Positions 44,316 through 53,234 of a stretch of 64,000 nt of DNA are shown one piece after another. A model generated the notes under the pieces. That model saw nothing but the letters and a program-made list of their open reading frames with translations, searched no databases and had not been told where the DNA came from. This DNA is from Paenibacillus ihumii (lineage in GTDB: Bacteria; Bacillota; Bacilli; Paenibacillales; Paenibacillaceae). How positions within the stretch are numbered: position 1 is the first letter of the stretch; each line of letters begins with the position of its first letter. The stretch is from assembly GCF_001403875.1 (NCBI RefSeq), contig NZ_LN884297.1, positions 62,001-126,000 on the forward strand, given 5' to 3'. A program made the position numbers and the translations under genes.

Positions 44316-46100
44316 CTAAGGATCCCTGTCATCCAGCAAGCCTATCGTCTTTGCGATAGCAGCCGCCTTCATGCGCCGATCCACCTTCAGCTTTCCGAAG
44401 ATGTTCTTAAGATGCGTCTTGACCGTCTCGCTCGTGATCGTCAGGGAGTCGGCAATTTCCTTATTCGACAGCCCTCTAGCCAACAGCTGCAGCACCTCCT
44501 GCTCCCTTGGAGTCAGAGAGTGCCTGAGTTCAGCATAGCCTTCAACCCTTGCGGCAGGCTCCTGTCGCACAGCACCGGCTTCAAGGGTCATGGCCGGCGG
44601 TCTCGACTTCAGCACGAACAAGGCTTGAGAAGCCAGATTGCGCAGTACGGACAATCGTTCCGGGGCAAAATACCTGGAGGTCAGACGATTCTCAATGTAT
44701 AGAAGACCTTGGAGCTGATCCTGTACAAGGATCGGCATGCAGAGAGCAGAGCCTCCCCGGTTCGCATCGCTATAATGCGCCCCCTGCAGAGGCAGCTCCG
44801 CCGCTCCAGCTCCTTGAAGGATCATTTTCTCCCCGATGCTGCTGGCAATCAACCTATGGGGAATATCGGAATATGCCTCCAGAGGCAGATGCGGAAGCTC
44901 GGAAACCATACCCCTGTCCGTCAGCGCGATTTCCAAATCCACGAACCAGTCCTTCGCATATGGAAGCAGCAGCAGACCGCGCTGCGCTCCGGCATTGGTC
45001 GCAATGAGCTGCATAAGCTGGGCTGCGATCTGCTCCCCGCTGCTGGCCTCCGAGAAAATCTGCGAGGCCTGAACAACCGCGGCAAGATCGAGGACCTGCG
45101 GGTAACTGACGATATTGTCGTTGATGACCAAGGATGGACGATAAGCGTCCACGGGGCCTGTCCCGGCGGGAGGCATTGAATGTAACGCAGCCGAATATTT
45201 CTCTTCCGGTAAATCTATCCTTTCACAGGCGGCGGCTGCCTCTTTGCTGTCAAACCAATGGGGGGCCTGCATTCTCAGCATCTCTATGGATGGCCCTGAA
45301 CAGCTCTCCAACTGCTCCAGCAAGGCTCCCATGCCGGCATACCGCTGCCCGGGATCCTTGGCGAGCATCCTCATCACTATCTCCGATATGGCCGGAGGAA
45401 CCGCCGGGTTAGCGGTGGTCAGAGGGATAGGTGTTCTCGCCAAATGAGCATGAGCCCATCCCAGCGCTCCGCCAGCCGTGAAAGGGAGCTGCCCGGCCAT
45501 CAGCTCATAGAATGTCATCCCCAGTGAATAAATGTCCGCACGCACATCGACGCCGCCATTCATCCTTCCCGTCTGCTCTGGCGACATATACACAGGATTG
45601 CCTTCCAGACTGCCCTGGCCTGTCTCTCCTCTTTCGTCCAAATGGATGGCGTAGCCAAAGCCCGTCAAATAAATATTATCCGTATATTGCTGAATGAGCA
45701 GCGTATCGGGCCTGATATTTAAATGAAGAATATTTCGCTGATGAAGCTGATGCAGGCGCATGATTACACGCTTAAATATCTGCACGCACCTATCGGAAGT
45801 GATTATAGCCTTCGACCAGTAGTCCCTTAATGTCAACGCATAAATCGGCTCATACTCCAGAATCATCATATTCTTGTGATTCATATACGAATTCGGCCTG
45901 AACAGCCCTTCCATATCCAGCTCTTTCAAGAAGTTATATTCGTGGATCAGCTTGGCATTCTCGATCATCGTGTTTTTTCCGCTTTTGACAATCTTAAGCA
46001 AGACCTGCTCCGCTGATGGTTCTGAAAGGGCAAAAGCCACCAGAAGATACGGATCCTCATAGACCGTATGAGCGATAGAGTAACCGGGGATATTTATCAT
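44316..46100 (-). CDS. Pseudokinase-GAF-LuxR regulator
   Basis: 594 residues from ATG46100; the frame is open to a TTG at 46124. Residues 1-270 are a Ser/Thr-kinase-like domain with the N-lobe Lys (VLLKIVK, Lys36), MSPEQTGRMN and DVRADIYSLGMTFYELM. The catalytic loop, however, reads ILHLNIRPDTLL (Asn128 in place of Asp, and no Lys/Asn pair), and DFG is replaced by GFG (147-149), so catalysis is unlikely. Residues about 345-500 form a GAF domain (AGAQRGLLLLPYAKDWFVDL, GLLYIENRLTSRYF). The C-terminus is a LuxR helix-turn-helix (LTPREQEVLQLLARGLSNKE). It resembles multi-domain HstK-type kinases lacking the AAA part and with LuxR in place of the histidine kinase. Confidence 0.85.
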   Translation of the reverse strand: MINIPGYSIAHTVYEDPYLLVAFALSEPSAEQVLLKIVKSGKNTMIENAKLIHEYNFLKELDMEGLFRPNSYMNHKNMMILEYEPIYALTLRDYWSKAIITSDRCVQIFKRVIMRLHQLHQRNILHLNIRPDTLLIQQYTDNIYLTGFGYAIHLDERGETGQGSLEGNPVYMSPEQTGRMNGGVDVRADIYSLGMTFYELMAGQLPFTAGGALGWAHAHLARTPIPLTTANPAVPPAISEIVMRMLAKDPGQRYAGMGALLEQLESCSGPSIEMLRMQAPHWFDSKEAAAACERIDLPEEKYSAALHSMPPAGTGPVDAYRPSLVINDNIVSYPQVLDLAAVVQASQIFSEASSGEQIAAQLMQLIATNAGAQRGLLLLPYAKDWFVDLEIALTDRGMVSELPHLPLEAYSDIPHRLIASSIGEKMILQGAGAAELPLQGAHYSDANRGGSALCMPILVQDQLQGLLYIENRLTSRYFAPERLSVLRNLASQALFVLKSRPPAMTLEAGAVRQEPAARVEGYAELRHSLTPREQEVLQLLARGLSNKEIADSLTITSETVKTHLKNIFGKLKVDRRMKAAAIAKTIGLLDDRDP

Positions 46101-46186
46101 GGCGCTGCAATCCTTCTTCATCAATAATCATCGAATAATTAAATTCATTGTACTATAGATTAGTCACTTACATGTTCTGTATCTGC

Positions 46187-46207
46187 AAAAAAAGAGCCTC
46201 GCGGCTC
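46187..46207 (-). terminator. Short terminator after the 84-residue gene
   Basis: GAGCC and GGCTC pair around TCGC; on the minus strand seven Ts follow. It starts 31 bp after the stop at 46238. Confidence 0.6.
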
Positions 46208-46237
46208 CTTTTATTAAGTACCTTTTCATATGGCTTT

Positions 46238-46492
46238 TTACAAAATACGCCGCCGTCTTCTCCGTCTCTTCAACAGCAAGATGGCAAGCAAGTCAAATAA
46301 CACCAGCGGAATGATGAACGGAGCGAGCGTCGCATGGGCCTTGCTGCCCCGGTCATGGACGGAAGCCACTTGAAGATACAGCTTCTTGCCGCTGACCTTG
46401 ACGATCTTTCCGTACAGCACCGCACCAGTCTTCGTTTTGATTTTGACCCGTTTATTTAAATGCTTCCTGGCTTGATCACTGATTTTTACCAA
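46238..46492 (-). CDS. Small membrane protein with polyarginine tail
   Basis: 84 residues. A basic N-terminal half (ARKHLNKRVKIKTKTGAVLY) resembles a small beta-barrel, LSm/SH3-like segment (KTGAVLYGKIVKVSGKKLYL). A hydrophobic segment (LAPFIIPLVLFDLLAILLL) comes next, and then KRRRRRRRIL at the end. By the positive-inside rule the tail should be cytosolic. GAGGTGATCAG precedes the ATG. No known function. It is a single gene with its own short terminator. Confidence 0.8.
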   Translation of the reverse strand: MVKISDQARKHLNKRVKIKTKTGAVLYGKIVKVSGKKLYLQVASVHDRGSKAHATLAPFIIPLVLFDLLAILLLKRRRRRRRIL

Positions 46493-46581
46493 CTGATCAC
46501 CTCCCCGGGCTCATGACACAATATACGCGTCATTTACAGGGGGAGTGTGGACGATAGCCTAATGTATGAATTCTATATATT

Positions 46582-47832
46582 TCAAGATGAGATGAATGGC
46601 TGTCCTTCCCGCTTGACTCGGGCCAGCTCGAGCCGCTGCATGCTCCGATGGGCCAAATACAAAAACGGAATGCCGGCAAAGGTCGTCAATCCGAGCAGAG
46701 CAAAGATAAGCTGTGACGAGGCGACCCCCAGGCCCTCGAGCAGAAAGCCGCCCAGCAAAGGGGCCAAAACCGCTCCAAGGTTATTGAAACCAAACATGCC
46801 GAAATACGCTCCCCGCAGCTCAGGCTCGGCTATCCGATCGACGAGCACATCCGTTGCCGTGAACACCAGCACTTCGCCAATGGTAAAAATCACGACGCCG
46901 AGCATTAGAAGAGGAAGGGTATCGAACATCCCGAATAAAACGAGGCTGGCCCCCGTGAACAAATTGCCGGCAATGATCGGCAGGGCCGGCGCAAAGCGGG
47001 CGGCGAACCGGACGAGAGGATATTGAATAACGAGCACGACTACCGCATTGAGCGATATCAGGTAGCTGAACCATCTGACCCCCTCTTCGATCCGGGGACT
47101 CATCTCCATATATTGAGCCAGTGTGGAGTCGAAATGCCCGTAACCAAGCACGCAAAAAATCATTCCGATCAGCACGAGCATAAATGTCCGGTTCCTGCCT
47201 GTCGCTTTCAAGGCCTCGATGAGACCAAGCCGCTGCTCGTTTGCTTGGTTAGCCTGGCCCAGCTCAGGATAGCGGCGAAACTGCACAACCAGGCAGATCC
47301 CATAACAGGCGTAAACTGCGGCCGCAATCAGGAACACGCTATTGGAGTCGGAGGCCCCTGCCTGCAATCCGAGGAGCGGACCTATAACGACCCCGATATT
47401 GATGGCCGCATATCGCAGATTGAATACGAGCAGCTTGCTCTCCTTGGGAGTAATATCGGCAAGGAGCGCGCGGGAAGTGGGCTCGAAGGTGGCCCTGCAT
47501 AGGCCGTTTAAGGCATTCATAATGAAAAATATCCATACTTTATTAGCAAAAGCAAAGCCTGCAAACACAAGAACCCAGCCAAAAATAGCTATGAAAAGGA
47601 CTTTCTTGCGGCCAATAACATCGGAAACATAGCCTCCATAGAAGCTGGCAAATACGCCGATCAGCGAACTGGCGGCTACAACGATCCCCGTCTCTGCCGG
47701 CGTCGCGCCCATGGAGCGGATCAGGTAGATGGACAAGAACGGGATGCTCATCGAAATCGCGATGCGGCCGAATATAGTGCCAATGATGATCGTCCAGGAC
47801 AACGGGTGGATTTGCTTCAAATGAGCATTCAT
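46582..47832 (-). CDS. Major facilitator superfamily transporter
   Basis: 416-residue inner-membrane protein with about 12 hydrophobic segments in two bundles. Motif A is visible in the first bundle (GGYVSDVIGRKKVLF, about 62-76). A relative of drug-efflux MFS proteins, but the substrate cannot be inferred. It lacks an adjacent regulator. The nearest genes are unrelated, so it is probably monocistronic. Confidence 0.9.
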   Translation of the reverse strand: MNAHLKQIHPLSWTIIIGTIFGRIAISMSIPFLSIYLIRSMGATPAETGIVVAASSLIGVFASFYGGYVSDVIGRKKVLFIAIFGWVLVFAGFAFANKVWIFFIMNALNGLCRATFEPTSRALLADITPKESKLLVFNLRYAAINIGVVIGPLLGLQAGASDSNSVFLIAAAVYACYGICLVVQFRRYPELGQANQANEQRLGLIEALKATGRNRTFMLVLIGMIFCVLGYGHFDSTLAQYMEMSPRIEEGVRWFSYLISLNAVVVLVIQYPLVRFAARFAPALPIIAGNLFTGASLVLFGMFDTLPLLMLGVVIFTIGEVLVFTATDVLVDRIAEPELRGAYFGMFGFNNLGAVLAPLLGGFLLEGLGVASSQLIFALLGLTTFAGIPFLYLAHRSMQRLELARVKREGQPFISS

Positions 47833-48248
47833 TTATGCGCCTTCTTTTTTACAAATTATTCAAAACCATTTCAGACCATTTAACTCTTATTCCTCCGAAC
47901 TGTCAAGGCATATTGCCATATTGTAAATAGAATAAAGCAGTTTCGAACCCATGCCTGGGTGCACAGAAGGAAAGTGGGCAACCGGCATGACTCAAAGCAT
48001 ACAATTTAATGAAAAGAATTCGGAGGCAGAATTAACGATGGCAGGAAGTTCGATGAACAGCATTCGGGGGAAATTTTTGGTCGAAAGCTGCAAGCGAATA
48101 TGAAGGGGCACTAGAAAGGCGAGGCATATGTACCTGGAACCTATGGTGTATTCGCTGAGGCTGTATTTGCGCAGTACGTTGATCGCTAGCGGGCTGAACA
48201 GCTTCCAACGTGGAATGTCCGAATCCGCTGATCTGTCGTGAATGCTGT
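47833..48248. other. Intergenic with only marginal short frames
   Basis: On the plus strand two short frames follow ribosome-like sites: 21 codons behind GGAGG at 48040 and 37 codons behind AAAGGCGAGG at 48128. Neither resembles a known protein. They may be remnants or chance. Confidence 0.3.
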
Positions 48249-48410
48249 TTAACGCTTCTGCTTGTCGCGGTTGGCCTTCATTTTCTCCTGAAGCACGTCC
48301 TTGAACCGGACGGCCTTGCGCGGGTCGTCATTTTTCCTGGAAAGATGCATCATGGTGGATCTGGGTTGTTGGGAGTAATAGGGCAATGAACTATGAACAA
48401 CGATATTCAT
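48249..48410 (-). CDS. Small basic protein, 53 residues
   Basis: A strong ribosome site, GAGGAGGAAGCC, stands 5-6 bp before ATG48410. The product (MNIVVHSSLPYYSQQPRSTM at its start) has a disordered-looking Ser/Gln/Pro-rich N-terminus. A basic, amphipathic helical C-terminus follows (KAVRFKDVLQEKMKANRDKQ). It has no hydrophobic segment and no recognised family. The ribosome site and the codon-like base pattern favour a real gene; function unknown. Confidence 0.65.
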   Translation of the reverse strand: MNIVVHSSLPYYSQQPRSTMMHLSRKNDDPRKAVRFKDVLQEKMKANRDKQKR

Positions 48411-48681
48411 CGTGGCTTCCTCCTCTCATGTGTTAGCCGCTTCAGTCATTGCAGCATAATGATTCTTAATTTCAAATGTATGCACGGATGCATCCGCTTC
48501 AGCTCTGCTTCATCCGTTGCTACATGCTTTAAACTTATTACGTTATAAAAGGAAATAAAGTTGCAGTCTGGCCAGGCATGAACAATTCATCATTCCGTCT
48601 CATCAATCTTGTAGGTATATTGCGGAACATGATACAGTAGAATTATCTAGTTAACTAATCAGCATGGGATGTGACTAATAC

Positions 48682-49929
48682 ATGTCAAATATCGAGATTC
48701 GCCCGGTTCAAAGCCGAATCGAACTGGAAGCGGTTTACGAGCTGCTGAATGCATGCTTCCCCGTAGGTAAATCCTATTTTCAATCCCGTCTCGACAACAG
48801 TACGGCTTACCGTTTTGATACAACCTGGGTTGCCGTCGTGGATGGCATTGTTGCTTCGACGGTTCAAATTTTCCCTTACATCTGCCGTATAGAGGATGTC
48901 ACGCTCAAGGTCGCCGGCATCGGCAGCGTAGGAACGAAGCCCGAATTCCGCGGACAGGGGTTGGGTCTGGAGATTTTAAAGAAGCTAACGAAATGGATGG
49001 CACAGGAAGGCTACGACTTGTCGCTGCTCTTCGCGGTCATCCATCCTTTTTATGAGAAATTGGGCTGGACCATCGTTCCCGAAACAGAGTATCACCTGCC
49101 CGCTGATCAGATCGTTGACCAGACAAATCAGGCATTGCAGAGCCTGGATCCGGAAGCACGTTCCTCTTATTCGATCAGGCACCTTGATCCGTCAGCCCAT
49201 GCAGCCCAGCTCGCCGGGATCTATGAGCGATTTAATGCGAGACGCACTTTGTCGCGAGTGCGCAATGCAGCTTATTGGCAGGACATGATGAAATCGGCGG
49301 AATGGCAGCAAGGCGTCTGGTCTGTCGCCCTGCAGGGCGACTCCGTTGTCGCTTACGGCCGGCTGGGCCGGCAGGATAATGGGGCTATCCCCCTTGAGGA
49401 GCTATGCTATTTGCCGGAACACGCATCCGCCATCCTGCCGATTCTGTCCCACTTGCTGACAGATCGCCCGGAAGTGAAGACGGTGCAATTCAGACTGCCT
49501 CCAGATCACGCCCTGCTGCCTCTCTTGAAGGAATGGAACGCCGAAGCAGATGCCTCCAATCTGATGATGTGGAAAATCATCCGGCTGGCCGAAGCTCTGC
49601 ATATCATAAAGCCGGTATTGGAGCGCAGGCTGCGTCATGAGTCGGCCGGAGACTTCAGAGTTGCTCTATGCTGCGAAGGCCAGTCTGCGCTGCTTATCTA
49701 TGAAGAAGAGCATTTAGCCATCGCCACGGATTATGATTCCAGCAAGGTGACTACTCTGGAACTCCGTCAGTCGGAGCTCGTAACGATGCTGCTTCACGGC
49801 TACAACAGCGGCATGAGCATCAAGCAATGCCCCGGAGAGAGGCAGGATCCGCGCCCTCCGGTGGATGAATTGCTGCGGATGTTATTCCCGGCCCAGCAAG
49901 CCCTGTTCTATTTGACGGATAAATTCTAA
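48682..49929 (+). CDS. GNAT-family N-acetyltransferase (Eis-like layout)
   Basis: 415 residues, longer than simple GNATs. The N-terminal acetyltransferase domain contains the acetyl-CoA motif GIGSVGTKPEFRGQGLGLEI (about residues 76-95) and HPFYEKLGW. A second GNAT-like half and a C-terminal sterol-carrier-like domain follow, as in Eis proteins, although the C-terminal match is my inference from length and layout. The acceptor (aminoglycoside, peptide or other) is unknown. No strong ribosome site precedes the ATG. Confidence 0.85.
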   Translation: MSNIEIRPVQSRIELEAVYELLNACFPVGKSYFQSRLDNSTAYRFDTTWVAVVDGIVASTVQIFPYICRIEDVTLKVAGIGSVGTKPEFRGQGLGLEILKKLTKWMAQEGYDLSLLFAVIHPFYEKLGWTIVPETEYHLPADQIVDQTNQALQSLDPEARSSYSIRHLDPSAHAAQLAGIYERFNARRTLSRVRNAAYWQDMMKSAEWQQGVWSVALQGDSVVAYGRLGRQDNGAIPLEELCYLPEHASAILPILSHLLTDRPEVKTVQFRLPPDHALLPLLKEWNAEADASNLMMWKIIRLAEALHIIKPVLERRLRHESAGDFRVALCCEGQSALLIYEEEHLAIATDYDSSKVTTLELRQSELVTMLLHGYNSGMSIKQCPGERQDPRPPVDELLRMLFPAQQALFYLTDKF

Positions 49930-50030
49930 TAACAATACATCAGACGCGCTAAAACAGGCCACTGTCTGGATATCCTCCCGCTCAAAAAGGTTACAATATA
50001 GATGTAGATATAAGGAGAGGTGGAAGAATC

Positions 50031-51470
50031 ATGCCGATCAACTCATTTCGCATCGAAAAAGATTTCCTGGGTACTTTGGAGGTTCCGAAGGAGGCTTACT
50101 ACGGCGTTCAGACGATGCGGGCCGTAGAGAACTTTCCCATTACCGGATACAGAATATATTCCGAACTCATTCATGCGCTTGCTCTGGTAAAGAAAGCGGC
50201 GGCACAAGCGAACATGGATATCGGCCAGCTTGACCCTGCAATCGGTAAAGCGATTATCCAAGCAGCGGATGAAATCATGGGCGGACATTATCATGACCAG
50301 TTCATTACCGATCCGATTCAAGGCGGCGCGGGCACCTCGATCAATATGAATGCCAATGAAGTAATTGCCAATCGGGCATTGGAGATTCTTGGCAAAGAGA
50401 AGGGCGATTACGCCTCGGTCAGCCCGAACACCCATGTGAACATGTCCCAATCGACGAATGACGTCTTCCCGACGGCGAACCATATCGCGATTCTGAATCT
50501 GCTCGACCGGCTAATTAAGACGACTCGTTCACTGGCCAATACGTTTAAGAAGAAGTCGCAGGAATTCAACAGCATCATCAAAATGGGACGGACCCATTTG
50601 CAGGATGCCGTGCCTATTCGCCTCGGACAAGAGTTCGAAGCCTACCGGCGCGTGCTGGAACGCGACATTCGCAGAATGGATCAGACCAGACAAGCTTTAT
50701 TTGAAATCAATATGGGAGCTACGGCGGTTGGCACCGGCCTAAACGCAGAGCCCAAGTATATCGAGAGGGTCGTCAAGCTGCTGGCCGAGCTGAGCGGATA
50801 TCCTATGTTCTCGGCAGGCCAGCTCGTTGACGCCACGCAGAACTGCGACGCGTATACGGAGACATCGGCCGCGCTTAAGCTCTGCATGATCAACATGTCC
50901 AAAATCGCCAACGACTTGCGGCTGATGGCCTCCGGACCTAGAGCGGGGTTCAGGGAAATCTCCCTGCCGGCCCGCCAGCCCGGCTCTTCGATCATGCCGG
51001 GCAAGGTGAATCCGGTCATGTGCGAGCTCATTAACCAGGTCGCCTTCCAGGTCATCGGCAACGACACGACCATCAGCATGGCTGCCGAAGCGGGGCAATT
51101 CGAGCTGAACGTCATGGAGCCTGTACTCGTGTTCAACCTGATGCAGTCGATCAGCATTATGAACCAGGCCTTCCAATCGTTCCAGAAATACTGCCTGGAA
51201 GGAATTACAGCGAACGAGGAGCAATGCAAAGCCTACGTGGATCAGAGCGTCGGCATCATTACCGCGCTCAACCCGCATCTCGGCTATGAAACGGTCAGCA
51301 AAATCGCCTCCGAAGCCATTGCCACGGGCCGCTCCGTGCGCGAGCTATGCCTCGAATATAAAGTATTGACCCCGGAGGAGCTCGATGAAATCCTCGATCC
51401 CCACGAAATGACTACGCCGGGGATTGCCGGGGCCAAATTCCTGCATCAGTCCACTTCCTCCAGGAAGTAA
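50031..51470 (+). CDS. aspA: Aspartate ammonia-lyase (aspartase)
   Basis: 479 residues of the aspartase/fumarase superfamily, converting L-aspartate to fumarate and ammonia. The signature loop GSSIMPGKVNPVMCE is at about 320-334, with the catalytic Ser in it. The conserved N-terminal segment HVNMSQSTNDVFPT and the upstream GAGTSINMNANEV favour aspartase over fumarase. GGAGAGG is 11 bp before the ATG. The 3' end overlaps the convergent kinase gene by 25 bp. Confidence 0.95.
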   Translation: MPINSFRIEKDFLGTLEVPKEAYYGVQTMRAVENFPITGYRIYSELIHALALVKKAAAQANMDIGQLDPAIGKAIIQAADEIMGGHYHDQFITDPIQGGAGTSINMNANEVIANRALEILGKEKGDYASVSPNTHVNMSQSTNDVFPTANHIAILNLLDRLIKTTRSLANTFKKKSQEFNSIIKMGRTHLQDAVPIRLGQEFEAYRRVLERDIRRMDQTRQALFEINMGATAVGTGLNAEPKYIERVVKLLAELSGYPMFSAGQLVDATQNCDAYTETSAALKLCMINMSKIANDLRLMASGPRAGFREISLPARQPGSSIMPGKVNPVMCELINQVAFQVIGNDTTISMAAEAGQFELNVMEPVLVFNLMQSISIMNQAFQSFQKYCLEGITANEEQCKAYVDQSVGIITALNPHLGYETVSKIASEAIATGRSVRELCLEYKVLTPEELDEILDPHEMTTPGIAGAKFLHQSTSSRK

Positions 51471-53218
51471 GGGGTGGCCGGGATGACGATCTGCACCGTC
51501 GTCCCCATCCCCGGTCTGCTGCCGATCGTTACGCCGTATTCCGCGCCGAAATGGAGCTGAATGCGGCTATTTACGTTGCGGATGCCGAAGCCGACATTCT
51601 GGCCTTCGACCGGATCGAAGATGCGGCGAATGAGCTCGGGCGGCATGCCGAGACCGTTATCGATCACCTTGAATACGATGTTGTCACCAAGCTTCCTCGC
51701 CTCGATCCGAATATGAAGGGAATCCCCAAACCAGGCATGCTCCATCGCATTTTCAATGAAAGTCTGTAAAATCAGTTTGATCGTCACGTAACGGACAATC
51801 TCTGGATCCAGATCATAGGAGATCGTCACCTTGTCCCCGTACTTCGTCCTCTGGATATTAATGTAGGCCTCTGCCTGCTCCAGCTCATGACGAATCGGAA
51901 TCACCGTCCTTCCTTCATTCAGGGAGAGGCGATAGAATTTGGCGAGATCAAGCACCATTTTCTGCAGCTTGTCGATTTCGCCGAATTTGGCCAGCCGGCT
52001 GATGGAGGACAGCGTATTATATAGAAAATGCGGATTGACCTGCGCCTGCAGGGATTCCAGCTCCGCCTCTTTTTTCTCGATTTGCGTCAGGTAGACCTGT
52101 TCGATAAGATGGTCGATATTCTGGCCCATCTCATTCAGCGCGGAGGCAATTTGCGAGAACTCATCCTTGCCCTGATAACGCATCCGTTTGTGCAGATCTC
52201 CCTCCCGGAAGGCGTTCAGCACGGACACGATCTTCATGACACGTACCGAGAAGTATCTCGATATGAACATGCCTACGATAGAGAATACGACCAGTAAAAT
52301 GACGCAGGTTCCCAATATAAACATGCTGACCCGGGCGGAATCCCGCTCCATAATCGTCATGGGCACATAGGCAAGAAGTTCCCATTTTCCTTTATTCAAG
52401 GTCTCCGTGATGATTAAGTAATCCTTCTCCGAAAGATCTCCCACGCTCACCCCAGTTGGAATTGCACCCGACTGATACAAGACCTTTCCCTGCTCATCCT
52501 TAAGCAGTAATAGACTGCCTTCCCCGATTTTCAAATAATCCATCGCTTCGAACAGATCCTGAATTCTGACGCTAAAGCGCATAAACCCGATTTCCTTGAC
52601 CTCCAGCGGAAATACATCAACCATACGCCGCAATAAGGATATCCGTCCGTAATTCTCATCCCGCTGCACCATTTTCCAGGCCCAAGTCTCCCCGAATTTC
52701 TCTTCGGGGAAACTCTTGTACCACTCCAGGTCCTCCAGCCGGTCCAGATGATAGATATTATATTTGCGTTCGAGCATGTCCAGATCCTCCTGCTCGAAGT
52801 CGCCGTAATAGGATTCGTTGAAATTATGATTTTGCAAAAAAATGAACATTGCCATGTTCAGCCTCGTTGCCAGCATCGCGTTCTGGAATTTGGGTCTAAG
52901 TGCTATTGTCGTACTCTCATAGGTTTCCCAGCCGTTCTCAAAATGGCGCAGGCGCAGCACCAAAGAATAATCATCATATATCATAGAAGATGCTCGTTCT
53001 ACATCCTCCAGCTTATATTGGATATTATCCCTCATTTGCTGCAAGGTTCCCTGCAGATTCGTCTGCGCGTGCTTGCGGATCGATTCCTGATACATCGCAT
53101 TCGAGAAAAATCCAATGGCGATGACTGGAATCACGATGAAAAACATATATGTCAGCATCAACTTATAACCAAACGGAATATAATGCCTTTGCCTCTTCTT
53201 CTCCTTCATGGGCAGCAA
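51446..53218 (-). CDS. YesM-type sensor histidine kinase
   Basis: 590 residues, start TTG53218 with GGGAGG 9 bp upstream; ATG53209 is the alternative. Two membrane segments (about 20-40 and 300-320) enclose a dCache-like extracellular domain. A HAMP domain follows (EGDLHKRMRYQGKDEFSQIA), then the His-kinase box with the phospho-His in QAQVNPHFLYNTLSS (about 395) and the ATPase domain (VIDNGLGMPPEL, GFGIRNVNSRI). It is encoded 16 bp after its YesN partner and would sense a sugar outside the cell. Confidence 0.93.
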   Translation of the reverse strand: MLPMKEKKRQRHYIPFGYKLMLTYMFFIVIPVIAIGFFSNAMYQESIRKHAQTNLQGTLQQMRDNIQYKLEDVERASSMIYDDYSLVLRLRHFENGWETYESTTIALRPKFQNAMLATRLNMAMFIFLQNHNFNESYYGDFEQEDLDMLERKYNIYHLDRLEDLEWYKSFPEEKFGETWAWKMVQRDENYGRISLLRRMVDVFPLEVKEIGFMRFSVRIQDLFEAMDYLKIGEGSLLLLKDEQGKVLYQSGAIPTGVSVGDLSEKDYLIITETLNKGKWELLAYVPMTIMERDSARVSMFILGTCVILLVVFSIVGMFISRYFSVRVMKIVSVLNAFREGDLHKRMRYQGKDEFSQIASALNEMGQNIDHLIEQVYLTQIEKKEAELESLQAQVNPHFLYNTLSSISRLAKFGEIDKLQKMVLDLAKFYRLSLNEGRTVIPIRHELEQAEAYINIQRTKYGDKVTISYDLDPEIVRYVTIKLILQTFIENAMEHAWFGDSLHIRIEARKLGDNIVFKVIDNGLGMPPELIRRIFDPVEGQNVGFGIRNVNSRIQLHFGAEYGVTIGSRPGMGTTVQIVIPATPYFLEEVD

Positions 53219-53234
53219 TCTGTCTTCCCTCCCA

